64,000 nt of DNA from Dyadobacter sp. 50-39 (GTDB taxonomy: Bacteria > Bacteroidota > Bacteroidia > Cytophagales > Spirosomataceae), in contig MKSR01000019.1 in the NCBI GenBank assembly GCA_001898145.1, positions 467,198 to 531,197 of the forward strand. The letters run 5' to 3'. Numbering within the stretch: the first letter of the stretch is position 1; every line of letters starts with the position of its first letter. Both the position numbers and the translations under genes were made by a program. Positions 63,419-64,000 of the stretch are shown here, piece after piece. The notes beneath the pieces are model-generated. The model made no database searches. It was given only the letters and a program-made list of their open reading frames with translations, and was not told where the DNA came from.

Positions 63419-63802
63419 GTGGCCGACGTGCCGCATTCTGTCATAGCAATGAGTTTAATGGATATAGAAGACCAGCCGCTGGATGTTCAATGGGAGCATC
63501 TGCTGGAACAACTGGAAGAATGGGTCGGCAAGCGCCCCGGCGATCTGAATGGCGTGCTCTTCCTGGTAGGCGTCCAGGAGCTGGGCCAGGGTGCCAGACG
63601 GTTTTCGAAGGAACAGAAGCAGGACCTGATGCATATTGGTATCTGCAAAGTGTTAAGCCTGTCGTCCTATTACAGCCTCGAATACGTCGACAAGGAAGGC
63701 TGGCCGCATTACAAGCTGGAACGGGCACTGCCTCCGGGCGACCTTTTGAAGCAGGAAGCGCTTTTAAAGATGCATGTGATCGAGTACTTCAAAAATTTGT
63801 GA
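63419..63802 (+). CDS. Small conserved cytoplasmic protein (127 aa)
   Basis: No signal or membrane segment. Start GTG 63419, with ATG 63449 or 63458 as alternatives. Segments WEHLLEQLEEWVGKRPGDLN, GVLFLVGVQELGQGARRFSK, EQKQDLMHIGICKVLSLSSY and HYKLERALPPGDLLKQEALL suggest an alpha-helical protein commonly found in Bacteroidota (I recall similar sequences without a named function). Monocistronic, ahead of the rRNA leader. Confidence 0.8.
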   Translation: MADVPHSVIAMSLMDIEDQPLDVQWEHLLEQLEEWVGKRPGDLNGVLFLVGVQELGQGARRFSKEQKQDLMHIGICKVLSLSSYYSLEYVDKEGWPHYKLERALPPGDLLKQEALLKMHVIEYFKNL

Positions 63803-63887
63803 AAAAAATTATGGAGTGGTAATTTCTGGTTATCAATTGGTTGCTAGAAAGTGGGAAAGTTTATTTACAATTTTTTGCATCCGCTGC

Positions 63888-64000
63888 TTGCATTTAAAAA
63901 AATAACCTCCCACTTTTGCACTCCCAATCGGGAACAACGGCACTGAAAACGATCAGGGCCACGAGTTTCGGGAAGCCGAAGCAACGTTCTTTGACATGAT
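63888..64000 (+). promoter_or_regulatory. Probable rRNA operon promoter and leader
   Basis: TTG at 63888-63890 and CACTTTTG at 63911-63918 (20-base gap) approximate the strong -33/-7 pair. Downstream, ACGTTCTTTGACATGAT at 63984-64000 is the leader box that precedes 16S rRNA in many Bacteroidota. The window ends before any 16S sequence, so this rests on promoter and leader only. Confidence 0.6.

Overview
The window looks like a chromosomal segment of a Bacteroidota bacterium, most likely order Cytophagales (a Dyadobacter-like genome is my guess from the protein families; no marker gene proves the genus). Support comes from Bacteroidota-type promoters (TTG about 19 nt upstream of TAnnTTTG, seen before plsY, tRNA-Leu, atpD, blaI-like and dacB-like genes), from families largely confined to the phylum (DUF4292, DUF4301, DUF5723, DUF6787, a SusC-like TonB plug on an MG2 protein, a GT3-type glycogen synthase), and from many secreted and outer-membrane proteins of unknown function. 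Most of the window is ordinary core genome; I see no prophage, insertion sequence or CRISPR array.

Layout. 0-13.7 kb: glycogen synthase, PrmA, a 1560-residue exported protein, PlsY, an M20 dipeptidase, a palindromic extragenic repeat, a TPR protein, hypoxanthine phosphoribosyltransferase and a beta-CASP RNase-like enzyme. 13.7-16.1 kb: tRNA-Leu(CAG) followed by a decayed, AT-richer patch holding a broken lysyl-endopeptidase-like protease, a frameshifted small lipoprotein and a palindromic element between direct repeats. 16.1-24.1 kb: small exported proteins, a Crp/Fnr regulator with palindromic operators, a BlaI-type repressor with its own operator, HemJ, MsrA and a duplicated pair of exported proteins. 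24.1-29.8 kb (minus strand): an RluA pseudouridine synthase, a chimeric antitoxin-toxin remnant, a MacB/LolD-type ATPase, a membrane TPR protein and a DUF433/DUF5615 toxin-antitoxin pair. 30.0-32.6 kb: atpD-atpC, then a VapBC-type pair. 32.5-37.4 kb: cupin protein, intradiol-dioxygenase-like lipoprotein, a LytS/LytR-type two-component pair and an amino-acid permease. 37.5-46.2 kb: MG2/TonB-plug protein, then a TPR / DUF4292 (LolB-like) / degenerate EnvC envelope cluster, PanB, a second RluA enzyme and a small membrane protein. 46.2-51.9 kb (minus): CehA/McbA metallohydrolase, DUF5723 outer-membrane protein and RecQ in a tightly packed run. 52.0-63.8 kb: a glycosyltransferase-like membrane protein, PBP4-type carboxypeptidase, another polytopic protein, a MORN-like protein, GDP-fucose synthase, an Lrp/AsnC regulator, DUF4301, UvrD/PcrA and a small conserved protein. 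The last 120 bases look like the promoter and leader of an rRNA operon whose 16S gene would begin just outside the window.

How the genes connect. Several blocks serve the cell envelope (PlsY; the TPR/DUF4292/EnvC-like operon; DacB; the macrolide/lipoprotein-type ABC ATPase), others translation and RNA (PrmA, two RluA enzymes, beta-CASP RNase, tRNA, rRNA leader) and DNA repair (RecQ, UvrD). I found no convincing new multi-gene defence or biosynthetic system. The observations most worth a second look are the in-frame fusion of an antitoxin N-terminus to a RelE/ParE-type toxin C-terminus, the degenerate EnvC-like protein co-transcribed with a LolB-like lipoprotein, the leaderless self-operated BlaI-type repressor without a BlaR1 partner, the paired palindromes upstream of the Crp/Fnr gene, and the palindromic extragenic elements.
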